A stretch of DNA of 64,000 bases from NCBI GenBank assembly GCA_944363715.1, contig CALVUX010000009.1, positions 1 through 64,000 of the forward strand, written 5' to 3'. The first letter of the stretch is position 1; each line of letters begins with the position of its first letter. Position numbers and translations under genes: made by a program. Under the pieces are notes generated by a model. That model did no database searches. It was given only the letters and a program-made list of their open reading frames with translations, and was not told where the DNA came from. Shown piece after piece: positions 8,102 through 19,383 of this stretch. This DNA is from an uncultured Bacilli bacterium. Its GTDB lineage: Bacteria; Bacillota_I; Bacilli_A; RF39; UBA660.

Positions 8102-9280
8102 TTATTTTTCAGGTATATTTTTTAGTCCTGGTAGTTCTTTTCCTTCAAGATATTCTAAGGTAGCACCTCCACCTGTTGAGATATGATATAGTTTATCTGT
8201 TACGTTACAAGATGAAGCGGCTGCGACTATATCTCCTCCGCCAAGTACTGTTTTAGCATTAATTTCTGTTAGATATGTTAATACATCATTTGTTCCTTTA
8301 ACATAGTTTTTAAACTCATATACACCTAGTGGTCCATTCCACATAATTGTTTTAGCATTACTTAAGTTATTTTTAAAGATATTTACAGTATTAGGACCAA
8401 TATCTAAGCCCATCTCACTATCAGTTAGTTCTGTTATATCTTTAACAGTTCCTTCAGTATCCTCATATTTATCATTACAAACTACATCTACTGGTAATAT
8501 TATTTTATCTTCATTTTCTTTTAATATTTTTTTACAGAAATCAAGGGACTCTTCATCTAATAGAGAATTACCAATATTATAACCTTCTGCTTTTAAGAAA
8601 GTAAAAGCCATGCCTCCACCGATTAGAATCTTATCACATTTAGGAAGTAAGTTTTCAATTAGTCCTATCTTATCACTTACTTTAGCACCTCCTAATATTA
8701 TCATAAATGGTCTATCAGGATTAAAAAGATAAGATAAAGCATTTAATTCTTTTTCGACAAGTAGTCCTACACAACTTGGTAAGTATGTACTTATACCAAC
8801 ATTTGAAGCATGAGCACGATGTAGAGTACCAAAGGCATCGTTAATGAAGAACTCTCCTAAACTTGCCCAGTATTTAGCAAGTTCCATATCACAACCACTT
8901 TCTTTTTTACCATCTAAATCTTCATAACGAGTATTTTGCATTAGAACAATATCTCCATCTTTCATATTAGAAGTAGCTTGTTCTAACTCTTCTCCTCTTG
9001 TAGAATTTACAAAAGTTACATTTTTATCTAGTAGTTCACTAAGTCTAGTTGCAACAACACTAAGGTCATTCTTAGTTTTATCTTCTTCTGTTTTTACACG
9101 TCCTAAGTGCGACATTAAAATTATTTTAGCATTATGTTCTAGGCAGTATTTAATAGTAGGTAAACTTTTTACTATTCTTGTGTCATCAGTAATCTTTCCT
9201 TCTTTAACAGGAACATTAAAATCACATCTAATTATTACTTTTTTATTATCAATATTTAAATCTTTAACAGTTTTCTTCAT
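8102..9280 (-). CDS. pgk: Phosphoglycerate kinase
   Basis: ATP-generating glycolytic step from 1,3-bisphosphoglycerate to 3-phosphoglycerate. The 392-residue length is standard. The substrate loop RCDFNVPV is at the N-terminus, NDAFGTLHRAHAS follows near residue 165, and the nucleotide-binding glycine motif LGGGDIVAAA is near the C-terminus. The GAPDH gene upstream ends in a terminator, and pgk has its own promoter (TTGAAA-17-TACAAT), so pgk-GT-tpiA can be expressed separately from gap. Confidence 0.98.
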   Translation of the reverse strand: MKKTVKDLNIDNKKVIIRCDFNVPVKEGKITDDTRIVKSLPTIKYCLEHNAKIILMSHLGRVKTEEDKTKNDLSVVATRLSELLDKNVTFVNSTRGEELEQATSNMKDGDIVLMQNTRYEDLDGKKESGCDMELAKYWASLGEFFINDAFGTLHRAHASNVGISTYLPSCVGLLVEKELNALSYLFNPDRPFMIILGGAKVSDKIGLIENLLPKCDKILIGGGMAFTFLKAEGYNIGNSLLDEESLDFCKKILKENEDKIILPVDVVCNDKYEDTEGTVKDITELTDSEMGLDIGPNTVNIFKNNLSNAKTIMWNGPLGVYEFKNYVKGTNDVLTYLTEINAKTVLGGGDIVAAASSCNVTDKLYHISTGGGATLEYLEGKELPGLKNIPEK

Positions 9281-9301
9281 ATATATAATCCTCCTAATAA
9301 T

Positions 9302-9330
9302 ATTGTAGTCTTTTTCCGATATTTTTTCAA
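9302..9330 (-). promoter_or_regulatory. Promoter of the pgk-GT-tpiA operon
   Basis: On the minus strand, TTGAAA (9325-9330) and TACAAT (9302-9307) have 17-bp spacing, upstream of the TAGGAGGAT ribosome-binding site. Confidence 0.7.
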
Positions 9331-9366
9331 TATTGACTTCTATATAAGTATTGTAATGTAAAAGAA

Positions 9367-9383
9367 AAAGAGCTTCAAGCTCT
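9367..9383 (-). terminator. Intrinsic terminator after gap
   Basis: A 7-bp stem (AAGAGCT / AGCTCTT, 3-nt loop) is followed by TTTTCTTTT on the minus strand; it begins at the gap stop codon. Confidence 0.85.
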
Positions 9384-10387
9384 TATAGGTTTGCAACGTA
9401 TTTAGCTACTCTAACATACTGTGCAGTATAACTCATTTCATTATCATACCAAGCGACTACTTTAACTAGTTGTTCTCCATCTACTTCACTAATTGATGTA
9501 AGTAGACTATCAACTAAACTACCATAGTGCATTCCTATTGTATCACTTGATACGATTGGATCAGTTGTATATCCTAGAGTTTCATTAGTATTATTTTTTA
9601 ATACTTCATTGATTTCTTCAACTGTAGTATTTTTATTAAGTTTTAATACTAAATCAACAACTGAACCTGTAGTTACAGGAACTCTCATTGCTGCTCCTTC
9701 CATCTTTCCTTCAAGGTTAGGTAATACTTTTCCGATAGCAGAAGCTGCACCAGTTGATGCTGGAACGATATTAGCAGCACTTGCTCTACCACGACGTGCT
9801 TTTATTCCTTTTTTATGAGCAACGTCTAGTGTAGCTTGGTCATTTGTGTAAGCGTGTACTGTTGTCATATATCCTTGCTTAATACCAAAGTTATCATCTA
9901 ATACTTTTAGAACAGGTGCAAGACAGTTAGTAGTACAACTAGCAGCAGAGATAATCTTCTCGCTTCCATCTAGTATGTCGTGATTAACATTATAAACAAT
10001 AGTTTTAACATCTCCTTTAGCAGGAGCTGATATAATAACTTTTTTAGCACCAGCATTAATATGAGCCATAGCTTTCTCATCACTTGTAAATTTACCAGTA
10101 CATTCTAGTACAATATCAATATCTAAATCTTTCCATGGTAATAGATTAGGATTTGTTTCAGCATATACTTTAATCTTCTTATCTCCTACTACGATATTAT
10201 CTCCTTCAAAAGATATATCATCTGTTCTATATCTTCTGTGTGAAGTATCATATTTAAGTAAGTAAGCAAGTTGTTCTGCATCTGTTAAATCATTAATAGC
10301 TACTACTTCCATTTCTGGATCTTCATCTAATAATCTAAATGCCAACCTTCCTATTCTTCCAAAACCATTAATTGCAACTTTTTTCAT
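9383..10387 (-). CDS. gap: Glyceraldehyde-3-phosphate dehydrogenase, type I, NAD-dependent
   Basis: Phosphorylating GAPDH of glycolysis with 334 residues. The Rossmann motif NGFGRIGR is at the N-terminus. Asp33 in AINDLTD selects NAD over NADP. The catalytic Cys151 is in SCTTNCLAP, with His178 in [10 protein letters not shown]. The CCT/NCL features and [13 protein letters not shown] near the C-terminus are canonical. Its ribosome-binding site lies in the Glu codons at the end of the small upstream gene 10396-10587, so the two are probably coupled. No CggR-type regulator gene is adjacent, unlike the B. subtilis arrangement. Confidence 0.98.
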   Translation of the reverse strand: MKKVAINGFGRIGRLAFRLLDEDPEMEVVAINDLTDAEQLAYLLKYDTSHRRYRTDDISFEGDNIVVGDKKIKVYAETNPNLLPWKDLDIDIVLECTGKFTSDEKAMAHINAGAKKVIISAPAKGDVKTIVYNVNHDILDGSEKIISAASCTTNCLAPVLKVLDDNFGIKQGYMTTVHAYTNDQATLDVAHKKGIKARRGRASAANIVPASTGAASAIGKVLPNLEGKMEGAAMRVPVTTGSVVDLVLKLNKNTTVEEINEVLKNNTNETLGYTTDPIVSSDTIGMHYGSLVDSLLTSISEVDGEQLVKVVAWYDNEMSYTAQYVRVAKYVANL

Positions 10388-10395
10388 ATTCTTTC

Positions 10396-10587
10396 TTATT
10401 CCTCCTCTTCTTCAGTAGATGGTGAGATGAACATACCATCTTCTTTTTCTACAGCTTTTACTGGCGAATCCTTTTCAACTCCATTGTTATAGGCTAAAAC
10501 CATAACAGCGATAAGTACAATGATAAATATTCCTATAAATATTAACATTGTACTCATACCAAAACCTCTATTATTTAATTTACCCAC
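10396..10587 (-). CDS. Small single-pass membrane protein with prepilin-like N-terminus
   Basis: The 63-residue product begins with [15 protein letters not shown], continues with one hydrophobic helix (residues 14-36) and ends in a charged tail with five Glu. A short basic leader followed by R-G-F and then a hydrophobic helix resembles a class III (type IV prepilin) signal, but the conserved Glu at +5 is absent and no pilus or competence genes are nearby. It lies 8 bp upstream of gap and 15 bp downstream of a nucleotidase gene. The function is unknown; a membrane adaptor is as likely as a pseudopilin. Confidence 0.6.
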   Translation of the reverse strand: MGKLNNRGFGMSTMLIFIGIFIIVLIAVMVLAYNNGVEKDSPVKAVEKEDGMFISPSTEEEEE

Positions 10588-10602
10588 ATCATCACCTTCT
10601 TA

Positions 10603-11205
10603 TTAAATTATTTCAACGGCAGCAAATTTATTTATTATTTCTTGATATATTTGGTACCAAGAATAAACTCTTATGACATTTTTACCAGTACAGTCCTGAT
10701 TGTATGGAGCATCAAAAACCATAACGGGAATTATTTTAGAAATATCATCTACATTGCTAGCTTTATCTTCTATCATTAGGTCAAGGCCTATACTTAGACA
10801 TTTTTCTCTTTTATTACTAGTATTAATTACTATCTCATCATACTCAATATTATACTTATCTAGCCAAGCTTTAACATAGTAATCTATCATACCACTGTAT
10901 TGATGAGTTAAGTATTGATTATCTCTTGCTGATAATATAATTATTTTGTGTCCATCTTTACGTAGTTTATGAATAACTTCACTGGCATAGGGTCTTATTG
11001 GAATAGCGATTAATAAATCAAAAATGTATTGACGCCAAAACTCTATGTTCTCTTCACTTGTTAAGTGGAATTGATCTTCCATATAATAACCTTTAGGATT
11101 AAAGCCTCGGTTTATATTTTGTTCTAAACAAAACTTAGAGCCACAGGCAAAATGCCACTCTGCTACATCGTTTAATACGCCATCTAAATCAACACCTATA
11201 CGCAT
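10603..11205 (-). CDS. HAD-superfamily 5'(3')-deoxyribonucleotidase-like phosphatase
   Basis: The ~200-residue HAD protein has motif I DLDGVLND at its N-terminus and motif II in IIILSAR; it belongs to the NT5C-type 5'-nucleotidase group. Relatives dephosphorylate (deoxy)nucleoside monophosphates in the cytoplasm. The motif III/IV acidic region appears as LMIEDKASN. The ATG at 11205 is preferred over the upstream TTG at 11214 because GAAGGGA is correctly spaced only for the ATG. It heads a small operon (nucleotidase, 63-aa membrane protein, gap) just after the rpoC terminator. Confidence 0.8.
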   Translation of the reverse strand: MRIGVDLDGVLNDVAEWHFACGSKFCLEQNINRGFNPKGYYMEDQFHLTSEENIEFWRQYIFDLLIAIPIRPYASEVIHKLRKDGHKIIILSARDNQYLTHQYSGMIDYYVKAWLDKYNIEYDEIVINTSNKREKCLSIGLDLMIEDKASNVDDISKIIPVMVFDAPYNQDCTGKNVIRVYSWYQIYQEIINKFAAVEII

Positions 11206-11253
11206 TTTAACCAATCCCTTCTTTTATTATTGTAACAAAAGTCACAAAAAAAA

Positions 11254-11285
11254 GGAATAGTGTTTATAAAATTTGACACTATTCC
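11254..11285 (-). terminator. Strong intrinsic terminator after rpoC
   Basis: A perfect 10-bp stem (GGAATAGTGT / ACACTATTCC, 12-nt loop) is followed by eight T on the minus strand. It overlaps the rpoC stop region and closes the rpoBC unit. Confidence 0.92.
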
Positions 11286-14200
11286 ATAAATTCATCTTCT
11301 AGTTTTTCTAATGGTTCTTCATCAGCGAACTCATCTTCTAATGTATATTCAACATCACGGTATTTTTTTAGACCAGTTCCAGCAGGTATTAATTTACCTA
11401 TTAGAACGTTTTCTTTTAATCCTTCAAGATGGTCTACTTTTCCATGAATTGCAGCATCTGTTAAGATTCTTGTTGTCTCTTGGAATGAAGCTGCTGATAA
11501 GAATGAATCTGTTTCAAGAGAAGCTTTAGTAATACCAAGTAGTACTGGACGACCTGTTGCAGGACGTTTACCACTGATGATTACTTCTTTATTACCTTCT
11601 GTAAATTCTCTAAAGTTAACTAGAGAACCTGGTAAGAACTTAGTATCTCCGCCTTCTACGATTCTAATCTTAGAAATCATACGACGAGCGATAATTTCAA
11701 TATGCTTATCGGCGATATCAACACCTTGAGAACGATATGTGTTTTGTACTTCTTTTAAGATGTACTCTTGTGTTGTAATTGGATCTGTTACATCTAGTAA
11801 TTCTTTAGGTGAGATAGCTCCTTCTGTTAATTTATCTCCACAAGAAACTGTATCACCTTTTTCTACGCAAAGTTTAGCGCCATAGTTAGTTGTATGTTCT
11901 TTAGTTTCAACTTTGTTTGTAATACTGATTTTGTATTTACCATGATCTTCAGCGATTTTAGTAACTTTACCATCAATTTCGGCAATAGTTGCTTTACCTT
12001 TAGGGTTACGTGCTTCGAATAGCTCTTGAACACGTGGAAGACCTTGAGTGATATCTTCACCACCAGCAACTCCACCTGTATGGAATGTACGCATGGTAAG
12101 TTGGGTACCAGGTTCACCAATTGATTGAGCAGCCATAACACCAACTGCTTCACCAATTTCAACGATATTACCTGTTGCAAGGTTTCTACCATAACATTTA
12201 CGGCATACACCTTTTTCAGTGTTACATGTAAGAATTGATCTAATTTCAACTTCTTCAATACCTGCTGCAACTATTTTATCAGCAAGTGCTTCTGTGATAT
12301 ATTCATCTTTATCAACAATTACTTCTTTTGTTTCAGGATTAATTACTTTCTTGCTAGCAAATCTACCAACAATACGGTCATATAGGCTTTCAATAACTGC
12401 TCCTGTTTTCTCATTAACAAAGTCACGAGCTACAACTCCTTGTTCTGTACCACAATCATCTTCTTTAACAATGATATCTTGAGATACATCAACAAGACGA
12501 CGTGTTAAGTAACCAGAGTCTGCAGTTTTTAAAGCTGTATCGGCACTACCTTTACGAGCAGAGTGAGTTGATAAGAAGAATTCTGATACTGATAGTCCTT
12601 CTTTAAAGTTTGAGATAACTGGTATTTCAATTGGGTCTCCATTTGGTTTTTGCATTAGTCCACGCATACCAGCAACTTGAGTAAACTGAGAAATACTACC
12701 ACGTGCTTTAGAATGCATCATGATGAAGATTGGGTTATCTACTTGTTCTTTAGAGATATCTTCAAGTTCAGCTTGAACTTTATCTTTAACTCCATACCAA
12801 GTTTCAATAACTTTCTCATGACGTTCTTCTTCAGTGATTAAACCACGAGTATATTGTTTATTAATCTTATTAACTAAAGCTTGTCCTTCATCTATATATT
12901 CTTGTTTATGTTCACTTGTTGCAACATCACTCATTGATATAGTAATACCAGCAATAGTTGAATAATAGAATCCTAAATCTTTCATCTTATCAAGCATTTC
13001 TGATGTTTCTGTAGTCTTATAACGTTTAAATACTTGGTCGATTACTTTTTCAAGTGTTCCCTTAGCGAAAGGTTTTACTAAAGGCATTTTACTAATTTCT
13101 TCTTTAATATTAGCACCTTTAGATAAGAAATACTTATTAGGTGTAATATTTTGAATATTATCATCTGTTGGTTCATTAATATATGGGAATGAATCTGGTA
13201 AGATTTCATTAAATTTAATTTTACCAACAGTTGTTATTAAGTATTTACCTTTTTGTGATGATGTAAATAACTTGTATTTAAATGAATCTACAGGAACGGC
13301 AATTCTTGTATGAAGAGTTATTTCACGTCTTTCATAAGCCATTAGAGCTTCATTAGAATTTTTGAATACTCTTCCTTCTCCATCTTCACCTGCTTTTTCC
13401 ATAGTTATATAGTAGTTACCTAAAACCATGTCTTGAGCTGGTGTAACGATTGGTTTTCCATCTGAAGGTTTCAAGATGTTTCCTGAACCTAACATTAGAG
13501 TTCTTGCTTCTGCCTGAGCTTCTTCTGATAATGGTACGTGTACTGCCATTTGGTCTCCATCGAAGTCAGCATTGAAAGCAGGACAAACTAGTGGATGTAG
13601 TCTTATCGCTTTACCGCCTACTAAGATTGGTTCAAATGCTTGGATACCTAATCTATGTAGAGTAGGGGCACGGTTTAGTAATACAGGATGTTCTTTAATT
13701 ACATCTTCTACAATATCCCAAACTACTGGATCTCTATTTTCAATAAGCCGTTTAGCAGCTTTGATATTGTGAGCGATATCACGGTCTACTAGGCCATTGA
13801 TAACATGTGGTTTAAATAATTCTAGGGCCATTTCTTTTGGAATACCACATTGATACATCTTAAGTGATGGTCCAACAACGATAACTGAACGACCAGAATA
13901 GTCAACACGTTTACCTAATAGGTTTTGACGGAAACGTCCTTGTTTTCCTTTTAACATGCTAGAAAGTGATTTTAAAGCACGATTTCCTGCACCTGTTACA
14001 CTTCTACCACGACGTCCATTATCAAATAGGGCATCAACTGCTTCTTGTAACATACGTTTTTCATTTTGAATAATGATACCAGGAGCTCCTAAATCTATAA
14101 GTTTCTTTAAACGATTATTACGGTTAATAACACGACGATATAAGTCATTTAAATCACTTGTTGCAAAACGGCCACCGTCTAATTGAATCATAGGACGAAG

Positions 14201-14911
14201 TTCTGGAGGTATTACGGGAATACAATCTAGAATCATCCATTCTGGTTTTTGATCAGAACGATAGAAAGCATCCAGAACATCTAGTCTTTTTAATAGTCTT
14301 GTTCTTTTTTGTCCTTGAGCATTTTCTAGTTCTTTATTAATTTCATCAATATCATGTTTTAAGTCTACTTTCTTAAGTAGTTCTTTAATCGCTTCTGCAC
14401 CCATACCTACTTTGAATCCGTTACCATATTTTTCATAGTATGCACGATATTCTTTTTCTGATAGGGTTTGTTTGTTTTCTAAAGGAGCATTTCCTTTATC
14501 AATTACAACATAACTAACAAAGTATAATACTTCTTCTAGGTCTCTAGGACTCATATCAAGAACAAGTCCCATTCTTGAAGGAACTCCTTTAAAGAACCAG
14601 ATATGAGAGACAGGACTAGCAAGTTCAATGTGTCCCATTCTCTCACGTCTTACTTTAGATTGAGTTACTTCAACACCACAACGGTCACAAACTATATTTT
14701 TATAACGAACTCTTTTGTATTTCCCACAAGCACATTCATAATCTTTAGTTGGTCCAAAGATTTTTTCACAGAACAAACCATCACGTTCTGGACGAAGAGT
14801 ACGGTAGTTAATTGTTTCTGGTTTCTTTACTTCACCGTAACTCCATTCACGAATTTTTTCAGGAGAAGCGATACCAATTTTAATAGCATCAAATTTATTT
14901 ACTTCTATCAT
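11279..14911 (-). CDS. rpoC: DNA-directed RNA polymerase subunit beta'
   Basis: The 1210-residue largest RNAP subunit has an N-terminal zinc-binding cluster (CACG and CDRCGVEV) and the invariant catalytic Mg loop [12 protein letters not shown] second zinc site is [13 protein letters not shown], followed by the bridge-helix/trigger-loop region with TMRTFHTGG. The length is typical of Firmicutes. The ATG overlaps the rpoB stop codon by one base (TAATG), so the two are translationally coupled. Confidence 0.99.
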   Translation of the reverse strand: MIEVNKFDAIKIGIASPEKIREWSYGEVKKPETINYRTLRPERDGLFCEKIFGPTKDYECACGKYKRVRYKNIVCDRCGVEVTQSKVRRERMGHIELASPVSHIWFFKGVPSRMGLVLDMSPRDLEEVLYFVSYVVIDKGNAPLENKQTLSEKEYRAYYEKYGNGFKVGMGAEAIKELLKKVDLKHDIDEINKELENAQGQKRTRLLKRLDVLDAFYRSDQKPEWMILDCIPVIPPELRPMIQLDGGRFATSDLNDLYRRVINRNNRLKKLIDLGAPGIIIQNEKRMLQEAVDALFDNGRRGRSVTGAGNRALKSLSSMLKGKQGRFRQNLLGKRVDYSGRSVIVVGPSLKMYQCGIPKEMALELFKPHVINGLVDRDIAHNIKAAKRLIENRDPVVWDIVEDVIKEHPVLLNRAPTLHRLGIQAFEPILVGGKAIRLHPLVCPAFNADFDGDQMAVHVPLSEEAQAEARTLMLGSGNILKPSDGKPIVTPAQDMVLGNYYITMEKAGEDGEGRVFKNSNEALMAYERREITLHTRIAVPVDSFKYKLFTSSQKGKYLITTVGKIKFNEILPDSFPYINEPTDDNIQNITPNKYFLSKGANIKEEISKMPLVKPFAKGTLEKVIDQVFKRYKTTETSEMLDKMKDLGFYYSTIAGITISMSDVATSEHKQEYIDEGQALVNKINKQYTRGLITEEERHEKVIETWYGVKDKVQAELEDISKEQVDNPIFIMMHSKARGSISQFTQVAGMRGLMQKPNGDPIEIPVISNFKEGLSVSEFFLSTHSARKGSADTALKTADSGYLTRRLVDVSQDIIVKEDDCGTEQGVVARDFVNEKTGAVIESLYDRIVGRFASKKVINPETKEVIVDKDEYITEALADKIVAAGIEEVEIRSILTCNTEKGVCRKCYGRNLATGNIVEIGEAVGVMAAQSIGEPGTQLTMRTFHTGGVAGGEDITQGLPRVQELFEARNPKGKATIAEIDGKVTKIAEDHGKYKISITNKVETKEHTTNYGAKLCVEKGDTVSCGDKLTEGAISPKELLDVTDPITTQEYILKEVQNTYRSQGVDIADKHIEIIARRMISKIRIVEGGDTKFLPGSLVNFREFTEGNKEVIISGKRPATGRPVLLGITKASLETDSFLSAASFQETTRILTDAAIHGKVDHLEGLKENVLIGKLIPAGTGLKKYRDVEYTLEDEFADEEPLEKLEDEFME

Positions 14912-17900
14912 TATTCTTCATCTCCTTTACTAAGTTCGTCTTCTACATTTATTATATCTTCTTCAAAAGTATCTTCTTCGAAGTCTTCATTATCTGTTTC
15001 TTCTTCATCTTCAGTTTCAGAAGTTTCTTCTTTAGCATCTTCTGTATTTATCTTAGTGATGTTTACTTCTTCATTTAGCGGTTCTCCCACATCATCATCA
15101 CTTTCTTCTATTTGTTTTAAGCCAAGAGACTCTCCATCTTCATTGATTATTGAAATATCAAGTCCTAAAGCTTGGAACTCTTTCATTAATACTCTAAATG
15201 ATTCTGGAACTCCTGCTCTATTTACTTCTTCACCTTTAACTATCGCTTCATAGACTTTGACACGACCAATGACATCATCTGATTTAACGGTCATCATTTC
15301 TTGAAGGGTATAGGCTGCACCATAAGCATATAGAGCCCAAACTTCCATTTCTCCGAATCTTTGTCCACCAAATTGAGCTTTACCTCCAAGTGGTTGTTGT
15401 GTTACTAAGGAGTAAGGTCCTGTACTTCTAGCGTGTAGTTTATCATCTACCATGTGGTGTAGTTTAATCATGTACATTACACCAACAGAGATACGATTAT
15501 CAAATGGCTCACCAGTGCGTCCATCATATAGAACTGTTTTACCATCAGGATCCATTCCGGCTTCAGCCATAATTTCTTCAATATCATCGATATGAGCACC
15601 ATCGAATACTGGTGTTGCGATATGTACACCTAACTTCTTAGCAGCCATACCCATATGCAATTCTAGGATTTGTCCTAAGTTCATACGAGATGGAACACCT
15701 TGTGGGTTAAGCATAATATCTACAGGACGTCCATCTGGTAAGTAAGGCATATCTTCTTGAGGTAAGATTAGGGAAATAACACCTTTGTTACCATGACGAC
15801 CTGACATTTTATCTCCTACTTGAATTTTACGTTTTTGAATGATATAAACTCTTATTACTTTAGATACACCTGCTGGTAGTTCATCATTATCTTTACGAGA
15901 GTAAATCTTAATATCATGAACAATACCATCCCCTCCATGTGGTACACGAAGGGAAGTATCTCTAACTTCACGAGTCTTTTCACCAAATATAGCATGTAAT
16001 AGTTTCTCTTCACTAGATAACTCAGCCATTCCTTTAGGAGTTACTTTACCAACTAAGATATCTCCTTCTTTAACTTCAGTACCAATTGTAACGATACCAT
16101 TTTCATCAAGGTTCTTCTTAGCTTCTTCACTAACATTTGGAATGTCACGAGTAATTTCTTCTGGTCCTAGTTTAGTTTCACGGCATTGCATCTCATAATC
16201 TTCTAGGTGAAGTGACGTATATTTATCATCTTTAACTAGGTTTTCATTAAGGATTACGGCATCCTCATAGTTATATCCATTGAAAGTCATGAAAGCGACT
16301 ACAACGTTTTTACCTAAAGCAAGTTCTCCATTATCACAACTATTACCATCAGCGATAATATCACCCATTTTAACTTTGTCTCCAACTCTAACAATTGGTC
16401 TTTGATGTGAACAGATACTAGAGTTTGCAAGTTCAAAGTTGGCAAGGTAATATGTATCTTTACCTTTAGCATTAGCAACAATGATTTTCTTAGCATCAAC
16501 ATAATCAACAACACCATCTGCTTTAGCAATTACACATACACCTGAGTCCTTAGCAGCGACATGTTCAACACCTGTTCCAATGAATGGAGCTTCTGTTTTT
16601 AATAGTGGCATTGCTTGACGTTGCATGTTAGCACCCATCAAGGCACGAGTTGCATCGTCATGCTCTAGGAATGGAATACAACTTGTTGTTACTGATACAA
16701 CTTGTTGAGGTGATACATCGATATAGTCAACTTGTTCTGGTTTTGCAAGAATATTTTCATCACGGAATCTTGCAGCGACTGTTTTATCAATGATTACATT
16801 ATCTTCATTTGTATTTACTGTTGATTCAGAAATAATATAGTCTTGTTCTTCATCTGCTGTGAAGTAAACTACTTCATCTGTTATCTTACAATCAACAACT
16901 TTACGATATGGGGTCATTATAAATCCATATTCATCTATTTTTGCATAACTTGCAAGTGAAGTTATAAGTCCAATGTTTTGTCCTTCTGGTGACTCGATAG
17001 GACAGATTCTACCATAGTGTGAAGCATTAACGTCACGTACTTCTACACCTGCTCTATCACGAGAAAGTCCACCTGGTCCTAATGCTGACAAACGACGTTT
17101 ATTAGTAAGCTCAGCGATAGGGTTAGTTTGGTCCATGAATTGTGATAATTGAGATGAACCAAAGAACTCTTTCATAGCAGCAGTTACTGGTCTGATGTTG
17201 ATTAATGTCTTAGGAGTTACTTCTTCCATTTCTTGAGTAGTCATTCTCTCACGAATAACTCTTTCCATACGAGAAATACCAATTCTAAATTGATTTTGTA
17301 GTAATTCTCCTACTTGTCTAATACGACGGTTACCTAAATGGTCGATTTCATCATAATTACCAACACCGTGTAAAAGGTTTAAGTAATAAGAAGTTGCAGC
17401 ATAAACATCTGATATTGTTAAACGCTTAGAATCAATTGATTGATCATTACCAATAACAATTAGTTTTTTCTTCTTATCAAATGGATCATAAATAGTAACT
17501 TTTTGAATCTTGTTATAGGTATCAAGTTCATCATTAATTTTAACTTCTTCTACACCATAACCATTAGCAAAGATTTCTCTTAAATCTTCTAAAACATCTT
17601 TAGTTACAACTGTTCCTTTAGCAAATTTAGTCTCTCCATCTACTACGATATCTTCTGCTAATGTTTGATTCAATAGACGGTCAACGATATTTAATTTACG
17701 ATTAAATTTATAACGTCCTACTTTTGCTAAATCATATCTAAATTCATCAAAGAATCTAGTTATAATATGGTTTTTAGATGAATCTAGTGTAGCAGGTTCA
17801 CCTGGTCTTAATTTTTCATATATTTCGATTAATGCTTCATCTAAGTTCTTAGTAGCATCTTTAGCGATAGTATTCTTAAGGAAATCGTCTTCTCCAAATA

Positions 17901-18528
17901 GTTTTAAGATATCATCATCACTAGAAAGACCAAAAGCACGTAATAATGTTGTTAAGGTTACTTTTCTAGTTCTATCTATTCTTACATATAATACATCTCT
18001 AGCATCTGCTTCAAATTCTAACCATGTACCACGTGTAGGAATGATTTGAGATGTGATTAACTCACGTCCATTCTTATCAATTTCTCTATTATAATAGACA
18101 CTTGGTGAACGAACTAATTGAGAAACAATAACACGTTCTGCTCCGTTTATTATAAATGTTCCACTATCAGTCATGATAGGCATATCACCTAAGAAAATTT
18201 CTTGTTCTTTAACTTCGCCTGTCTCACGATTAAAAAGACGCACTTCTACCTTTAGTGGTGCTGCATAAGTAGTTTCTCTATCTTTACTAGCTTTGATAGA
18301 ATATCTTGGTTCTTCAAAATGATAATCACCAAACTCTAAAGATAGTGTACCTGAAAAGTTTTCAACTGGAAATAAGTCTTCAAAAACTTCTTTAATTCCT
18401 GTTGTAACAAACCAATCATATGATTTCTTTTGAATTTCTAATAAATCCTTTAGCTCATAAGTATTTCTTATTCTTGAATAATTTCTTCTTTCACGTTTTT
18501 TTCCATATTCTACAATTTTATATGACAC
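14911..18528 (-). CDS. rpoB: DNA-directed RNA polymerase subunit beta
   Basis: 1205 residues, starting at GTG (18528) behind GGGGTGA. The rifampicin-pocket segment [20 protein letters not shown] is fully readable. The position equivalent to E. coli His526 is Asn here (residue 476, codon AAT), a natural substitution linked to rifampicin resistance in Mollicutes. The [12 protein letters not shown] active-site region is intact. The C-terminal tail is very acidic (about 65 residues rich in Asp/Glu), longer than in most Bacilli. It has its own promoter overlapping the end of the upstream methyltransferase gene. Confidence 0.99.
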   Translation of the reverse strand: MSYKIVEYGKKRERRNYSRIRNTYELKDLLEIQKKSYDWFVTTGIKEVFEDLFPVENFSGTLSLEFGDYHFEEPRYSIKASKDRETTYAAPLKVEVRLFNRETGEVKEQEIFLGDMPIMTDSGTFIINGAERVIVSQLVRSPSVYYNREIDKNGRELITSQIIPTRGTWLEFEADARDVLYVRIDRTRKVTLTTLLRAFGLSSDDDILKLFGEDDFLKNTIAKDATKNLDEALIEIYEKLRPGEPATLDSSKNHIITRFFDEFRYDLAKVGRYKFNRKLNIVDRLLNQTLAEDIVVDGETKFAKGTVVTKDVLEDLREIFANGYGVEEVKINDELDTYNKIQKVTIYDPFDKKKKLIVIGNDQSIDSKRLTISDVYAATSYYLNLLHGVGNYDEIDHLGNRRIRQVGELLQNQFRIGISRMERVIRERMTTQEMEEVTPKTLINIRPVTAAMKEFFGSSQLSQFMDQTNPIAELTNKRRLSALGPGGLSRDRAGVEVRDVNASHYGRICPIESPEGQNIGLITSLASYAKIDEYGFIMTPYRKVVDCKITDEVVYFTADEEQDYIISESTVNTNEDNVIIDKTVAARFRDENILAKPEQVDYIDVSPQQVVSVTTSCIPFLEHDDATRALMGANMQRQAMPLLKTEAPFIGTGVEHVAAKDSGVCVIAKADGVVDYVDAKKIIVANAKGKDTYYLANFELANSSICSHQRPIVRVGDKVKMGDIIADGNSCDNGELALGKNVVVAFMTFNGYNYEDAVILNENLVKDDKYTSLHLEDYEMQCRETKLGPEEITRDIPNVSEEAKKNLDENGIVTIGTEVKEGDILVGKVTPKGMAELSSEEKLLHAIFGEKTREVRDTSLRVPHGGDGIVHDIKIYSRKDNDELPAGVSKVIRVYIIQKRKIQVGDKMSGRHGNKGVISLILPQEDMPYLPDGRPVDIMLNPQGVPSRMNLGQILELHMGMAAKKLGVHIATPVFDGAHIDDIEEIMAEAGMDPDGKTVLYDGRTGEPFDNRISVGVMYMIKLHHMVDDKLHARSTGPYSLVTQQPLGGKAQFGGQRFGEMEVWALYAYGAAYTLQEMMTVKSDDVIGRVKVYEAIVKGEEVNRAGVPESFRVLMKEFQALGLDISIINEDGESLGLKQIEESDDDVGEPLNEEVNITKINTEDAKEETSETEDEEETDNEDFEEDTFEEDIINVEDELSKGDEE

Positions 18529-18597
18529 TAAAATTCACCCCATTACCATAGTTTTTTACATTTATTATTCCAAAAAATAATACATTGCCAATTTATA

Positions 18598-18626
18598 TTA
18601 TTAACATAACTTTATCAACAAGTCAA
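18598..18626 (-). promoter_or_regulatory. Promoter of rpoBC
   Basis: On the minus strand, TTGACT (18621-18626) and TAATAA (18598-18603) have 17-bp spacing. A second, weaker candidate (TTGGCA with an AATAAT-like -10) lies about 40 bp downstream. Confidence 0.6.
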
Positions 18627-19213
18627 CACTTTTTTGCACTAATTATATAAAAACCTTTACTTTTATTAACAATACTTACATCATAATATTTTTTTAAGTC
18701 AGATATTGCCGATTTTGCTCCTTGTTCTTTTCTTATTACTAAGTACAAAGTTCCATCAGGTTCTAAATGATTTCTAGCATTAAGCAAGATATCATAGACT
18801 ATTTTTTTACCTGCTCTAATCGGAGGATTTGTAATAATAGTCTTATACTTTTTCGTGACATTTTCATAACAGTCACTTTGAAATACATTTATATTAATAC
18901 ATTTATTTTCTTTAACATTTCTTTTAGATAGATGTAAGGCTCTTTTATTAACATCTATCATATCTACATCTAAATTAGTCTTTTTATTAACAATAATGCC
19001 TAGCACCCCATAGCCACAACCAACATCTAGTACTGGTCCTTTTAATTCTTCATACGGCAGAGACTCTAAAAGTAATCTGCTACCATAATCTAGACCGTGT
19101 TTAGCGAAGACGCCATTATCCGTATAAAAAATAAAATTCTGATTAAATAGTGTTGTTGTAGTCTTTTTCAAATTACTAGGGAGATTCTGGTCATTTTCAA
19201 AATAATGACTCAT
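18623..19213 (-). CDS. RsmC-like class I methyltransferase (YbxB family)
   Basis: The ~196-residue SAM-dependent methyltransferase has motif I LDVGCGYGVLG and the nucleobase-N-methylating motif TNPPIRAG. The family is related to the C-terminal half of 16S rRNA G1207 methyltransferase RsmC. In B. subtilis ybxB sits between rplL and rpoB, as it does here. The start at ATG 19213 is chosen because GAGGTG is correctly spaced; the frame is open 12 codons further upstream through a leader hairpin. The rRNA target is inferred from the family. It has a strong promoter of its own. Confidence 0.85.
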   Translation of the reverse strand: MSHYFENDQNLPSNLKKTTTTLFNQNFIFYTDNGVFAKHGLDYGSRLLLESLPYEELKGPVLDVGCGYGVLGIIVNKKTNLDVDMIDVNKRALHLSKRNVKENKCININVFQSDCYENVTKKYKTIITNPPIRAGKKIVYDILLNARNHLEPDGTLYLVIRKEQGAKSAISDLKKYYDVSIVNKSKGFYIISAKKC

Positions 19214-19224
19214 TAACATCACCT

Positions 19225-19277
19225 CAAAACAAAGAAAGAGACAAGCCATTATACAAAAGTATATAGTTTGTCTCCTT
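19225..19277 (-). promoter_or_regulatory. Leader hairpin upstream of the methyltransferase gene
   Basis: On the minus strand, GAGACAA and TTGTCTC form a 7-bp outer stem with a smaller nested stem (ATATAC / GTATA-like) and are followed by TTTCTTTGTTTT. It lies between the promoter at 19288-19316 and the ribosome-binding site, so it resembles an attenuator. An in-frame ATG inside it could encode a short leader extension. Confidence 0.5.
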
Positions 19278-19287
19278 TCGTAGTGTT

Positions 19288-19316
19288 ATAATACACTATT
19301 TTTTCTATTTCGTCAA
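19288..19316 (-). promoter_or_regulatory. Promoter of the methyltransferase gene
   Basis: On the minus strand, TTGACG (19311-19316) and TATTAT (19288-19293) have 17-bp spacing. Confidence 0.75.
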
Positions 19317-19383
19317 CACTTTTTTTGAAGTTGTTTCTGAAAATTACCATTTGACAGTTTAGAAGTTATATCAAATTACATTT

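Noticed and set aside
14603-15253. 216-codon plus-strand ORF over the rpoB/rpoC junction
   Set aside because: It is the reverse complement of highly conserved rpoB/rpoC codons, is very Ser/Phe-rich, and has no ribosome-binding site.
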